The position numbers and the translations under genes are program-made. Positions 22,554-35,769 of a stretch of DNA of 64,000 bases are shown here, in pieces; positions within the stretch are counted from its first letter, which is position 1, and the number at the start of each line of letters is the position of its first letter. A model generated the notes under the pieces. That model had not been told where the DNA came from. It worked only from the letters and a program-made list of their open reading frames with translations, and ran no database searches. The stretch comes from Climacium dendroides (lineage: Eukaryota > Streptophyta > Bryopsida > Hypnales > Climaciaceae): positions 21,766,047 to 21,830,046 of the forward strand of contig OX467087.1 of assembly GCA_950106755.1 (NCBI GenBank), in the 5' to 3' direction.

Positions 22554-23685
22554 AAGGAATTTTTTGTACAAAATAGGATTTGTCCTAGCTACACAAAAAC
22601 ATTCAAGAAATTTATTTAAAATATTAAATGATGTCATTTTGGTACTCTTTTTTAATATGAAGTACATTTAGGTATGTACTATTTGAAATGATTACTTTGA
22701 AGGATTAAAAATGTTATTTATTTGGTGATGCAATGCTTGCAAATGTTGATTTTAGGTAAATTTTGGCACAAGACATAAAAATATGCAAAATAATTATTTA
22801 AATAAGTTTTTTTTTGCTTGAATTAAAGAATTTTGTTTTGTCTAAGTGTACATATTTGTTTTTGGTTTAAAAAAAAATTAGTCACTTCAAATGGAAAAAT
22901 TGGATAAAAATTGGAAAAACCGAAATATGTTAGAAATATCTAATGGTGCCTATGGTATTCCGTGTTTTTTTGTGGATAGAAGAAAAGTGCCACTACTATG
23001 TTATTGTGTGATTGATGCCAACATGGTTGGTATATCATATGCTTGACGTTGAACTTATTAACTTTGTTTCTAGGAGATTAAATTTATCTTTGTTACTAAT
23101 TTTTATATTATAGACCCAGATTGTTACTTTTATATTTAAAATGACTAAGCCTTGTATAATAGAACCATATATTACTTATAACCAATTTTTCACAATATTG
23201 GTCCCCTGCATTAGAACTAATATTTTTCTAATTATTAGGCTTTGTGAATATTATATGTCATTTATTAGGTTTCTCATGGTTTGTAATTTTTTTAGCAAAT
23301 TGAACTCCCTTATAGTTATGTACAATCTATATACAGAGAATTTTTAATTGCATGAGTCAATTGATCTTTTGATTGAAATATTTTTAAATTTCATCATTAT
23401 TTTTAACTTATGCAGAGGAAAATGTTTTATTGGTAGAATATTTCCTATCTTATGTTTATAAAACTGTTAAATATGAAATTATTTTTTCACTATATATATA
23501 GGAGTATTGTTAAATACTTCATGTTGGTGTTTGGTATAGGTTTAAGTTTGTTGTAAATGTAATAGCAAAATTGAATTCATAATTCAAAATCTATAACTTT
23601 TGTTTAAATTAAATATCAATGATGAAGAATTTTGGCAAATAATTATGAAACAAAATGCAAATACTTAGTTACTTATTTTTTGCCT
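22554..23685. other. AT-rich spacer
   Basis: No recognisable gene or bounded element. The frame at 23141-23347 is hydrophobic but unrecognised. Confidence 0.4.
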
Positions 23686-24271
23686 GGGGGGTGCACTACA
23701 AAGGAAGTTCATGGGTGAGGAGCGACCAAATTTTGGACCCCCTATATTATATCCTAAAATTTTATTTTTTTCTAAAAGAAAAATGTGAATATATTTTCCT
23801 ACTTTGAAAGTTTATATTCTAAATTATTGGTATTTTTTTATGTTAGTAATAATTAGTTACAAATTTTAGAAGAAAAAAGATACATTGTAAAGCTAAAAAT
23901 AACTTTCACACCCCTGTATTATATAAGAAAAAAAATTTGAAAAATGAAAAGAAAATTCTATTTATTAGCTTTCTACTATAAGTTTATTTTGGTTGAATAT
24001 TGATACAATAGTCATCTTCATGTGATCTCTATAAATATTTTAGTTGAAAAACATGCCATTTTAGTTCATTTTTCAATCCTTTCTAGACAATATATCACAT
24101 GTTATTTAGGATTGAAATTTTTGGCAATAGAAACCTATAGACATTGTTAAACAAAGCTCAAAATTGTAGGTTGAAATTATAGTTTATTAGAAAGTAATTA
24201 GGAAAAGTAGAAATGGGTAGTTAGGGTCTAGTTGCTCCTCACCCATGAACTTCCTTTGTAGTGCACCCCCC
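23686..24271. mobile_element. Terminal-inverted-repeat element, 586 bp
   Basis: The ends are near-perfect inverted repeats of about 40 bp: GGGGGGTGCACTACAAAGGA, then AGTTCATGGGTGAGGAGC. Inside is AT-rich non-coding DNA. No target duplication could be identified, so the superfamily is uncertain. The TIR contains CACTACAAAGG, but the outermost bases are G/C runs, unlike CACTA elements. Confidence 0.7.
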
Positions 24272-24875
24272 ATGATTTTTTGGAGGTATAATGGATTGTA
24301 AGCATTAGAAAGATTTCCAATGAAAAGGGCATTATGTGTAACTTAGGAAAATTGAAAACAACATATCTAATTCACATAAAGAAAAGATATTCTTAATATT
24401 ATTACATAATGTACTAAAAGATCCTATGTACTAAAAGATTAAATTGAAAGAACTTCACTAGAAATTTGTCACTTGTAAAGTCTCCACCTTTATAGAGTAT
24501 TATAAGTGTATTACCAAAAAAGACCATAATTCCAACTACTAATCATTATTCTATTTGATTTGCTTATTCATTTTCCATGTGAAAGTAGGTGTTGGTATTT
24601 TCATTTTATTGTAGTTGAATTTAGGCGTTCATTTTATCTAGTAGTTTTGTATGGTAGAGATTGATTTTAGGTGTAAATACTCATCATGATATGACACTTG
24701 ATACAAACAAATTGATGTTAAGGTCTTTATATTCATTGTGAAAACTTTGATCACTATACATATTTAGACTCATGAATTTCACAAATGTTTTGTTTCAATA
24801 GAATGACGAATTCAAGAGTTTTTCACATGAATTTCTGTCAAACTCATTTTTCAATTATAAACACACATCACAGGT

Positions 24876-24973
24876 GATTAAAGCAAAAACATGTAACTTC
24901 CTATTGTTGTCCTAGAAGGGGGACGATCAAAGCAAAAACATGTAACTTCCTATTGTTGTCTTAGAAGGGGGAC
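24876..24973. repeat. 49-bp tandem duplication
   Basis: Two almost identical copies (24876-24924, 24925-24973) of a unit containing AAAGCAAAAACATGTAACTT and TCCTATTGTTGTC. The difference is a few substitutions, so the duplication is recent. Confidence 0.85.
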
Positions 24974-25240
24974 TATCTTTGTCTTTTTGGATTCTATTAT
25001 GGTTATTTAAACTTCCTATATGATTGCAATAGTAATTCCAAAGCATCCTTCAAATGGTCAAATAATGAAGGAACCTTTACCCATGTGTCGAACGTGCATG
25101 GGGGCGGTTCAAAGAAATTCATAAAATTGTTAACCAACCTAAACCATCCCTCCTTGCCTCTTTGGGGCAATCCCTTCCTAGATCCATAAAAGTGAGCTCA
25201 AGGTTGCTAGCATGTGAGCCTTGGAGCTTAAACACCTACA

Positions 25241-25360
25241 TTATTGACACCTTTTGTAGTTATAGGGAGCCTATATTATAGGCACCTTCTATGGTTATAG
25301 GGTTCCTATCTTATAGGTACTTATGTTATATACACCTTCTATGGTTGTAAGGTACCTACT
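25241..25360. repeat. Imperfect tandem repeat
   Basis: Variants of GACACCTTTTGTAGTTATAG and CACCTTCTATGGTTATAGGG recur about three times at roughly 45 bp spacing. Confidence 0.6.
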
Positions 25361-25436
25361 CACACCTAGGCTCAACGCTCATAGGCTTACTTTATTTCCA
25401 CGCTCACATGTTAGTATCATTGGAAGTGTAGTTTAA

Positions 25437-26211
25437 CCCCTAAATGCCCAAAGCCTTTTTTGAGTTTCTAAGAATTTGCTTTAAATTGAACAAAAAGCCA
25501 ACATTTTGATAAGTTGTATCAATTTTTTTGAATTTTAATTGTACAAATTCGTACTAGACATGTTAGAAATCACATAGAAAAAGAAAATGCAACAATATTA
25601 CTTATGGATTGAAAAATTATAATATATGTATTTTTAATACAAATAAAGAGAAGCCTCTACTACAGAAAGAATGAATACAAGGACCCAACCACAAGCCACC
25701 TAAGAGGGCCTATCTAGGTTTGTCATTGTGAAAGATTATAATGATTGATTATGAGGGTGTTAAAACTGCAAAAGGAATTTGAAGTCCTTCAATCCTCCTT
25801 TCACATGTCAAATCTAAAAAGTTGGTCACCAAAAAATATGAGGACAAAGGGCCTAACACGCATAACGCTAATCAATTTATGGCTTCTGAAAATCTACTCT
25901 ACAATTTTTTTGAATGAATTTCTAATGTGATTTTTTCTCTAAGAACTACTGTAGTGTATTTGAGGCTCATTTCCAAGAGTCCTCAATACTATAGAAAGCC
26001 AAGATTGCAATGAACACCTTTGTAAGAAATCTTGAATTAGAAAAATCATAACCAATCATTTTCAAAATTGAATTTTTGATACTAAAACTAGGCTTCAAAA
26101 ATACTTACTATAAAAATATTAAATATTAAAAATAGCAACTTGGTTAGATTTTATTAAGCTTCAAAGTATTGTCGACACCCAAATTTGGTGCCTGCCCTAG
26201 GCATTTGGAGG
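25437..26211 (+). mobile_element. TTAA-flanked element, family C (copy C2), uninterrupted by B or D
   Basis: TTAA lies at 25433-25436 and 26212-26215. The ends are CCCCTAAATGCCCAAAG and, reversed, CCTCCAAATGCCTAGG, so the family has short imperfect TIRs next to TTAA. At 775 bp it is the cleanest C copy and serves as the empty-site reference for the B and D insertions in C1. It is non-coding. Confidence 0.75.
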
Positions 26212-26389
26212 TTAATTTATAAAGAGTCATTGGTTGGCTAAGAAGTTGCGGTACTAGTATCATTGGCTAGCTAGGAAGTTGTGATGTTGGAGGCTCAAGC
26301 TTGCAGGGGGAACCAAAGGGGTCTTTTATTGTTGGTTGATCCTTAAGGGACCATTTCTCTCCGTGGGGACAACTTGGATCCAGGTAGAT

Positions 26390-28131
26390 TTCTATTATCT
26401 TTATTTGTAGTGAATGTTTTTGAAATTTTTTGAGAATATGCGATTTTGCAAGAACTTTGTGGATATCTAATTTTTGTTTCAATTAGTCAATTTGGGAGAA
26501 AAAGTTGTGGCACAATAAGCCAAAAATTGAGGGTTGGCAAGCAACAAAAAAAATCACAAAAAGTCAAAATTAAAACTTTAAAATATTTTTCATTTTTGTG
26601 TACATTTGAGGCTTTGATTCATTCTATTTGGACTAGTGATGAGAAAGTTATGGGTAATCTAAGCACCTTCTTTAAAAAAATAACTCTAGGATTCATTTGT
26701 GAATGCAATTTTTTTAATTTTCTAAAAAAAATTGTTAGACAAGGTTAGGTTTGTTTGCTAGGACAATCTCACTATTGCAATTACTGTATTCCAATTACAT
26801 CTTAGAACAATTAACAATTTAGATTTTCCTTCCATTTTGAACCTACTTCTACTTAACCATTTTTTGACATCTAAAGAACCAAGGCCATTTTTTTGCCAAA
26901 ACCACTCAAAACTGCTAGTTTTGCTGCGTTTATTCATGAAAATAAAAAATCTTTCTTTTAGAATCTAACCGTAAGATCTTGTATTTTACTTGTCTGAGAT
27001 TATGTGGTAAATTTCAAGAAGTTTAACCGTATAGATTGAAAGATGTTAGCATTCTAAGTTCAAAAATAAAGTTTTTTTGAACAGTGGCCTACAATATCAA
27101 ATGACTTTGATTGCCTTTTGTGGAAAAAAATTGCACTATGGACTTTGGATAAAAATAATTTGTGTTGAAGAATTGAATTGAAAGTCTAGGAAAAAAAACT
27201 TTTCCAAAAAATGCTTGATTTTCATTCTTTAAAAAATTATCAAGTAGTAGTAGGTCTAAGATTGAAAGAAAAACTAAATCATTAATAGCTCTAAGATGGG
27301 ATTGAAACACAATAATCCCAATGGTGAGATTTTTCTAGAAAACAAACTTAACCTTTTCAAATTTAAAAAAAAAATTGTGAATATTGCATTTAGATATGAA
27401 TCCTATAAGTTATTTTTTTCAAAAAGATGCTTAGATTGCCCCCAAAACAAGATTGTCCATAACTTTCACATTACTAATCCAAATGGAATGAATCAAAGCT
27501 TCATATGTAGACAAAAATAAGATCTATAAGAAAGAATTTTTTTTAATTCAAGTTTTTGTGGATTTTTTTTTTTGGCTACAATATGAAAATCATGTTTACG
27601 ATGGCATAAATTTTGCTTCCAAACACTGATTGAAATAAAAATTATATTCCCACAAAGATAATTATTATTTTTTATTTTACCAAAAACTTCCAAAAAATTT
27701 CACCAAAAATTGAGGTCATAAAAACCTACCCAAACTCCTTAGAGTCCCCCGAGGGGACTCTTGGTCTCTTAGGGTAAAAATTAAGTTTTTCTTTCTTGAA
27801 TTCTTTTTCTTTTAGACTTTCAACTCAAATATTCAACATAAAAGCTCAAAAAATCAAAAGTACAAAATATTTTAGTTAAGAAGATTCTAAGCCAAAAAAT
27901 CCAATTAATCAAGTTGCAAAAAAACCTTGTTTTCTTTGCAAATATGTTGCAATCTATGCAGTCAAAGTTTCTGAAACTTCTTCCATACATTCCTGTACTA
28001 TTCTAGTATAAGACTCTATAGTTAGATATGCCAAAAAAAATGAAATGAAATGATTTTTTTTCTCTTTGCAGTAGAAATGGTAGTTTTGAGTGTGTTTTTT
28101 AATGGAAAAAAAGGCCTCACTCCTTCAGGGG
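26390..28131. mobile_element. Cluster of rearranged family B relics
   Basis: Three B-derived segments lie together. One is a forward inner part (about 26390-26870). The next is inverted material with B end-like sequence at 26873-27085 (ACCAAGGCC, ACCACTCAAAACTGC) and 27110-27770. The last is a forward right part ending GGCCTCACTCCTTCAGGGG next to TTAA (28132-28135). Open frames here are fragments of this non-coding family. Confidence 0.55.
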
Positions 28132-28135
28132 TTAA

Positions 28136-31100
28136 CAATGCTCACTATTCAACCCAATTCCATCCTTTTCAGCTCCCAAAATTCCACTTCCTCTATAGTT
28201 TCAACTAAGGTAACTCTGCCTATAACAGTCCAAATGGGAGCCATCTCATCACAGGCAAAACTGTACTAACGGTGTACATTCATTCCAGTTTTTGAAATGT
28301 GCATCACTAGGAAATTTACACAAACCACATGAGGCAAAGATTTTGGACCCCTTACTTACTTCATAAAATTCAATTTAAATTTTTTTTTTTTTTGCATGTG
28401 ATGTGATGGGTTGGCTGACATTTGGACTGTCATAGGCTGGTTTACCTTACACTAAAATGTGCAAAGAGGGTCACAATTGGGTCCCAACAGATAGGGTGGC
28501 ATTGGGGCTCTACACACACCATACCTTATTATAAAATAACCCATGCCGTTCCTGTCTTCAAAATTGGCAGATTGAAGCCTTTAGTTTAATTATTATTCAA
28601 GCCTTTGTGTGCCATCATTGCTCCTACTCCCCAAGCTTGCCGAATTGTAGCCGTGTTGGAATATTTGCACATGCTGAGCATTGGAAGGGGGCTCTGACCA
28701 ATAATCTTTTCCTTTGGTGGGAGTTTTGTTGATAGAATGATGTGTCACACACCGTCATACGGAATCCAAGGCCTTTGGAGTATTTGGGAATTTTTACAAG
28801 AGTTTTTACACTCCTAACATCCCAAGGTGAAAAAAAATGTGGGTGTTCCCTTCCTTTTTCTTTTGGTGGGGAAGGGATGTCAACCACTCACTTAATAAGT
28901 GAATGAATTAACCCTTGAAAGGCCTTTAAGGTGCCTCTATATGATCCATATTTAGCCTTATAACTTTTTTAATTGTAGTTTACTACTGTATGAATTATGA
29001 TACATTGTTATTTTACATACTACCATGGTCATTGATTTACTTTGTACTGGATAATATTTGGTCGATGTTTCTTCTGGTCAAATACCACCATATTCGAATA
29101 TAATATTTGGTTGCAAAGGGCTTTCAATCCCTTTTAGGATTAATAATTCCCCTTTTTATGTAGTTTTCTTTTGTCTTGAGATAAGCATGTTGAAGAAATA
29201 CATTGCAAGGGTTTTTTGTCAAGTAGAGAGGTTGATTCCACGCTAGATATTGAACTTGTCATCATTAGGTATCAAACATGCAACTTGCATGCCATTTGGT
29301 TTGGGTACCTTCTCCGTCCCATCATCCAATAGTTTAGGGTCATCTCAAACCCCTTAAATTTATTTTCATATCCCACCCCATATCTATGTTTTTTTGTTTT
29401 TGTTTTTGTTTTTTGTTTTTCTTGAACATATTAGATTGCAATTGATATGGGATTAATTGAATAGTACCATGTATCCCATACATGTATCCATATGTCATAT
29501 TGTATTAATGTTTTGTTTTAATACATTTGTATTCTATATATATTTCCATGTCATATATTCCATATCCTATATAAAAATCTATATATCATACCATATTTCA
29601 CTATTCTATATTAGACATTTGCATTCCATATACCATACTTATATGTATTCTATATGTATCCTTGTTATTGTATCCATATCCAAGTTGTTTTGGTTTTGGG
29701 TTTCAAAGATGGATGGACAAATCAAGTGCTTTTGATTAGTAAGGTAGGGAGGGTGGGTGGATAATTAATTGAAAGAAATTGCAGAAGTCTCTTTCAAGAG
29801 ATAGTGACCAAATGTAAAACACCATTTAATATATTTTAGTAACTTCTAGCTTCTTGTTCATTTTAATTTTTAAAATTTTACTAATCTTTTTGAATTTGGT
29901 CTCGACTACAAATGAAAATGAAGACCACCAAGTTTTTTTTATTCCAAATTGAAAATTTTTAAAACTTAAATTCTTTATATTGAAATTTGAAGTTAGAGCC
30001 AATAAGCAAGGACAATTGATTTTTAAACTATAGGAGAAGGCAGTCTATACTATGATGATCATCACTACTATGTTGTAATTTTCAAAAATATTAAATGCTA
30101 ATTATATTTAATATGAATTTTCTTCTTTTTTTCACTAAAAGATTCAAATTATTGTTTATAGGTCCTTGAGGTCATTTAAATGTCAAAAATTGTGATGATG
30201 CATAATAAAGGGATTTTTATAAGAATATTTTAGGAACAAGTTGACATTCTTGCATTTCTAAACTAAAGAACTTTATAAATAGTCTAGGAATAAGTTAATA
30301 TTCTTGCATTTTTAAACTAGAGAATCTTTGATTGAAAAAATAAATTTAAATGATGTAAATGTTAGAGAACTAATCCAAGCAACATCTTGAATAAATGAAA
30401 ATAATAAGCATTTTAATATAAGGGATAACTTTGAACTCATTCATCATCCCAAATATGGATATTGGGGCGACTAGGAATTAATGTTTTATCCTGTATACAC
30501 TTGAGAAGATGTTTTGTGGACTTTGAAACATTTTTTCATCAAAATTATTTTGGAAGTTGTATAAACGTATTTTTACTTAATAATAGATATTCCCTCGATG
30601 TGATATCTTTAGACTTTTCTACCAAAAAATACTTTATCCATTGATCAACATGTAGTGCATTTTGGCACTTTTAGCTCTTTATACTTGATTTGAATTTTAG
30701 CCATAGAAATTATCTTTTTTGATTTTTAGACCAACTAATAAAATAAAACTTTCCAATTTGAAAATTTAAAGAAAATCCTAGCCAATTTAACATTTAATTA
30801 TAATTTTGGATCAATAACTATGATCACTTGAGTTTATATTTTTGGAAAAATATGATAAGCCAATTTGCACCATGATGTTTTACACCTATAGAGAAAAATT
30901 CAGATTCTTTACACATGTTCTACCAATTAGTATGATTTTTTTTTCACTTTTTTATCATAAATTCACAATAATTTCAATTTTTGAAAAAATATTTGCACTA
31001 TTTATGACTTACATAAGACATGTAGTTACATTTTTGAAAAATGAATATGAAAAATTTCATTCAAATATAGTCAAAAAATGGAAATAAACAAAGTGAAAAA

Positions 31101-31140
31101 GTTTAATGCCTCAAAAAGTGGTCATAGATTCATCATTTCT
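28136..31140. other. Gene-poor stretch with simple repeats
   Basis: 28140-28900 has more balanced composition but no recognisable frame. A T-rich (TTTTTG)-like run is at about 29390-29425, a CCATAT-rich stretch at 29450-29670, and a diverged tandem duplication of about 60 bp at 30228-30320 (CAAGTTGACATTCTTGCATT and its variant). I see no gene. Confidence 0.4.
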
Positions 31141-31144
31141 TTAA

Positions 31145-31546
31145 CCCCTGAATGTCGATGTGGACATTTGATGTCCAATGAATGACAAAAACCTATACTA
31201 TGAATGTAAGAAGGGTGTTTTTCATCCTATTTTTTTGGTGAACACAATGACAGAGACATGTTTTGTCGTATAAATTCAGATATAGGGTCTTTCAAAGTTT
31301 TTTTAATTTTTAGGTGTTACAAACTATAAACAAATGTCATAGAAATTCACTAGGACGGAAATTCACTAGGATGGTATTAGAGCCCCTACTGCCTTGTTTG
31401 CAATTTCTATAAGGACAACATGCAATACAAGCTTTTATAACTTCATTCAAAGTGTAGGAGCAATGCTTTCTCCTCTAATTAGTTGAAAACATTCACACTA
31501 TTCACAAACCATTGCATTCCACAACCACTAGTTCGATGTTTAAGGG
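31145..31546 (+). mobile_element. TTAA-flanked element, family D (single full copy)
   Basis: TTAA lies at 31141-31144 and 31547-31550. The ends are CCCCTGAATGTCGATGTGG and, reversed, CCCTTAAACATCGAACTAG, matching the D left end at 2375 (TCCTTAAACATCGATACGG). The element is 402 bp and non-coding. It links family D to the same TTAA-plus-CCC end type as B and C. Confidence 0.65.
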
Positions 31547-31550
31547 TTAA

Positions 31551-33819
31551 TAGTAGGTGGTAGTCCAAATTTCCAATAATGTTGAAATTCAACTAAGAAA
31601 AATTTAATGATGATTTTCAAAGACAACTTCTAAACTATGATCCATAAATCACATTTGCACAATTAGAACCATCATTTCAATAACCAATATTTAATAATAA
31701 ATTTATATCCAAGAATTCAAGATTCCTAATAAAATTTGAATACAAATTGAACTTAGTGATTTGCACAAAGTTGTTTGTAATAAAATCTTGTAGAAATCAC
31801 ATTATCTTTACTAAAACCAATGTGCCCTATGCCATTGCCATAGTCAAAACAAAAGTAAAAATATTTTTTTTATTTTTTATTTCATAAAAACTTCAAAATT
31901 TAATAACTTTCACACCATACATCCGAACAAAACCAAAACCGGTGCACCTCCTTGTTGAGGGCTTTCTAATGATACCAAGCATGCAACCAAGGATGCACAG
32001 TTAAGTTTATAAGAACATTAAAAAATTATAGTTTAGTTTTTGACATCATTTTTGAAGGAATGTTTTGTAACCTAGAAAGTGAGTTTTTGAGATGAAACAT
32101 ACATGTTCTCTCTGAACTGTAAAAAATATGCAAGGGAGAGCTTTGATATGAAAATGAGACGTGCATTGCTTCATAGCCTTTGGAGAAAATCTGAGCCCCC
32201 AAAGGATAGAATCTTAGATTCACCAAAATCAACCATTTGGGGGGTGGGGATGGACCCTAATCATCCCTTCTCGTTTTATCCCAGAAACACTCAACTGGCA
32301 CTCACACATTGACAGGCTGACTCACAGCTAAAGCCAGTTCTCCCCATGCATTGGTGCACCTACGATATGACAATTTGAAAGCGTATAATTCTTGGCTTTG
32401 AAGGCACGCCTCAAAAGAGCAGGATGGTGAACGCCAACTCTTTTGATAGAACGGGGTTTCTCTTCTAAGCTTTACCTGATCAGGCACAGTTGCAAAAGTG
32501 GATAAAAGTAGAAATATAATCAAGTTGAAAAAAGACAGACAGACAGGTATACCTTCTAGAACACGATTGGAATTGAGAAAGAAATTTATGGATGAGGAAG
32601 CTGAAATAATAGACACCAAAAATCAACTCTTCTTGAATTTCCGACTCCTGAGATACTTTCCAAAAGACCTTACAACAATCATCCACTCACAACGACAAAG
32701 AAGTATTCCAACAAGGCTGATCAACAACTTTCAAATCCGTTTCTGAGGGATGATTGACCTCGGGGGCCGCTCTTAAGCTTAAAACAATGACAGTGCTTTG
32801 ACATCTGAACTTATGTTAACACCCTTTGTCGTAAGTTGCCATTACAAATATACACGTGTCAAAGAACTTTACAAGCATATCACAACTGGCCTAGCTGTAA
32901 TACGCATACAAGAGAACTTCGGCATCACACGAACAAATTCTGAACATACCCAAGTTCAGTCTTATCTGTCCGGTCTTTGCTTACGTATTTTGAAAAAAAA
33001 TTGAAGTAGACACATGAACGTTGATAACTAGTGAAGCCCTGTACTACTCATGAAGCCAATCGAAATAAGTTATCTGACATACAGGGGATCAGGGGCATGG
33101 GCGTGGATAGATTACGATCCATCGCAAATAAGAAAATAAGCCCGTACGTTGGTCAGGGTGTTTAGGAACATGCTGCCAAATAGTCTAAATAGACAATCAG
33201 CACTTCATCAACATAGTCCAACTCACCTCAAGGACGGCTGCTACCAACACGTCTCCAAAGCCACACTTTATTGCTCCGGAAAGGCCAACCATGAGCCTAA
33301 TTTAAGTTGTGGGACAAATAAGAGATTCAGGTAACGTTATAACGTCCAGAATTCAAAAAATTGCCGCTTCCTGCGCAAAAACTATTTGCCAATGGGGCAA
33401 TATAACGATCCGAAGGTTTAAGAGAGGTCTCTTATACTAATTCCGTGAGTAAGAAAGGACCAATGACATGTACACAGAATCCTCTGCCTAGACGACTAGA
33501 CTAGACTAGGTATTGAAGTACGCAGTGTAGACTTTCAACCTTTCAATCTAAACCTGACTATTCATAATGCCATCGCCTGAAAACTGCATCTACATTACCG
33601 ATAAGAATACGGTCGAGAGCACCCGTTCGAGAATGATTTTGAAGTAATTATGAAAGTTGAATCTGTTACACAAGTTCCATATTTCTGGCCTAATGCCATA
33701 AGACTGGCTTCCCAGACTTCGAAAAACAATATAGCTCTGAAGAATCAATGAGTAGTCAATACCTTCACTTCCAGCTTCCAGGTGTGCAGGAAGGTAGCCA
33801 CAACTACTGGCTCTCAAAG
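31551..33819. other. Downstream flank and probable 3' untranslated region of the DUF1639 gene
   Basis: From about 32250 the composition becomes more balanced, as in genic DNA, up to the stop codon at 33820. The region is most simply read as 3' untranslated sequence and flank of the minus-strand gene above it. Short frames at 32302-32746 are not recognisable. No polyadenylation site can be assigned with confidence. Confidence 0.4.
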
Positions 33820-35769
33820 TTAATCTGAATCGCTGTCGGCACTACCCATCGCCTTTAGACCCCTTGGTCTCTGCATCGTGACAAGGGGAGGTCTTTTAGA
33901 ACCAGTCATGCCACTGAACATGTTCAGAGCTGAAACCATTTAGGGACACAGTTCACAACACAAAGCTAAATTGAGAACAAACATAGCACAAACCACGACC
34001 CACCTTCTTAGTAGTCTTCTTCTCTTTTACTTCATAGCGCTCCCTTGTAATATCACAAAGCCAGGCTCCAGGACTGACGAACTGTTACGCACAGGGAGCA
34101 TGCAAAAAGTAAGTATCATGAACAGAGTTCCAAATTAAACAACACACTCCCACTCTGGATAATGCAGAACTTGAAATAAACCACAGGACGTGTCCTGTCT
34201 AGATGGAGGAAAAAACACTTACGGTGATGGCCTTCTCCATATGCTTCGACCTCTTTTTGGGTCGGACGGGCAACTTGGAGCCCTTAATTGCAAAAAAATC
34301 GTCCTCCTTCTCCTTCCGTGACAAGGATACTAGAAACTTGGGCCACTGGAACAAATCCATATCTACTTTTTCAGAAGGACCTGCTCTGTCTTGGTGGACG
34401 TTTTCTTCCGTTCTCGCAATGACGGCAGGAAGAGCAGTCGGTGAATCGGCCGGGGTTACGGAGGCCTTCTCAGGATTTACTAGTGGTCGCTCTGAGAGCA
34501 CCTCTGCAATTCGAGAAATATTGACTTCGGTTTCGAGAGAGCCGTTCACATGGTTGTTAATGATCTGTGCTGGACATATAGCTCCTGTACCCTCAACATC
34601 CCTGTTCACAAAGAAGAGGAAAGGAGATCAGTCATAAAAGAAGAAAAGAGGCAAGTAGCGCCTCTCTGAAATCATTCACACCGAGGATAAATCAGCTGAC
34701 CGATGTTGCAAAGAATGCATGAGAACATCCTCACAGTGCTGAAGAGAAGAGGAAGAGTAACGCTGGTCCAGAGGATATCGCGGATAAAGTGTCTGTCGGA
34801 GGTAGTTCTGCTAGCGGGCGAAGGTAGCGAGTGCCAGTGCGGAATAACACATACCTCTTGCTGTCCCCAGTAGCGGGTTCCGGAGATGGCGGAAGCTTAG
34901 CAACAGCAGCTGGCCTTTTAATTCGCACAATAGGCACCCCTGGACTCTTCTCTACCTTGACGCCCCCCCTGCCTGATCTTGGAACAGCCTTCAAATCAGG
35001 CACAGTATCCTCCGTAGCAGCTTTGACATCAACTCTATTGTTGAATCGCAACCGTTTCCTCTGACCCCACTGCGGTAGGCTCACTCCATCAGAAATAGGT
35101 CGCTGTTGGATCTGTTCGATTACCTCCTCTTCTTTCTCGACCTGCTCTCCAATCCGGACATGACAGACTTCAGGAGCTTTGTGAGCATGCTCATTGCTAA
35201 ACTTTCCTTGTTGTGCCACTTTCAACTTGTTGCCTGGTATCTTGACCAAAACTCTTCTACTCCCTAGTTTCAAGCAATCTCCCAGTTTCTCGTCTCCAAC
35301 GAGGTCTTCCCTTCGACCGTTTTTTACGGTGCCTTTCCTTGCGACACTGACAGGCGCCCCCTCGGAGCTAGCAACCTGCTGCTGTCTGCGAACCAACAAA
35401 AACTTCTTCAATACGATAAGCTAGACTGCGAGTCAAGATTAAAAACTGAAAGTTCCAAATCCGATGAGCAAAGGTCTTAATCTTTTCCGCTAAAACAACC
35501 TAACGTATACGCTGTAAGACGTCTCGGGCATTCACCACGAATTGGGACAGCCGCCCTTCACGACGCCGACCTACACGTATGCTTTAAAAGCACTCTCGTC
35601 CTGCCGCAAAAATACTCACTAAGGCAGTATCCAGCTAGCTACAAAAGACACGATTATACAACAATTCAAGGTATCTACTTACTTGCGGACTGTCTACACT
35701 CTCAGTCGAGCGAAAATTCAAACAGATCTCGTCATCTGAAGGTTCCTTGAAGCGTTCCAACCGATATAA
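33820..35769 (-). CDS. DUF1639 family plant protein (five exons resolved, 5' end missing)
   Basis: Exons, in transcript order: 35769-35683, 35420-34855, 34601-34223, 34081-34004 and 33870-33820, all in phase with GT-AG junctions. Together they encode about 386 residues plus an unresolved N-terminus. The C-terminal part carries the whole DUF1639 signature: WPKFLVSLSRKEKEDDF, then LPVRPKKRSKH with its basic cluster, GAWLCDITRERYEVKEKK, and the end RPRGLKAMGSADSDSD. An upstream block SLPQWGQRKRLR is also typical of these proteins. The rest is low-complexity, basic and Pro/Ser-rich. The molecular role of DUF1639 is unknown; nuclear location is a guess from the basic clusters. The first exon and ATG lie above 35769 but could not be fixed. 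Confidence 0.85.

Noticed and set aside
23686..24271. Classification as a CACTA element because of CACTAC in the TIR
   Set aside because: The inverted repeat extends outward to a G/C run beyond CACTAC, and the bases flanking CACTAC are not a 3-bp direct duplication.
34203..34637. 144-codon plus-strand ORF
   Set aside because: It is the antisense shadow of the DUF1639 exon 34223-34601, whose minus-strand translation carries the family motif.
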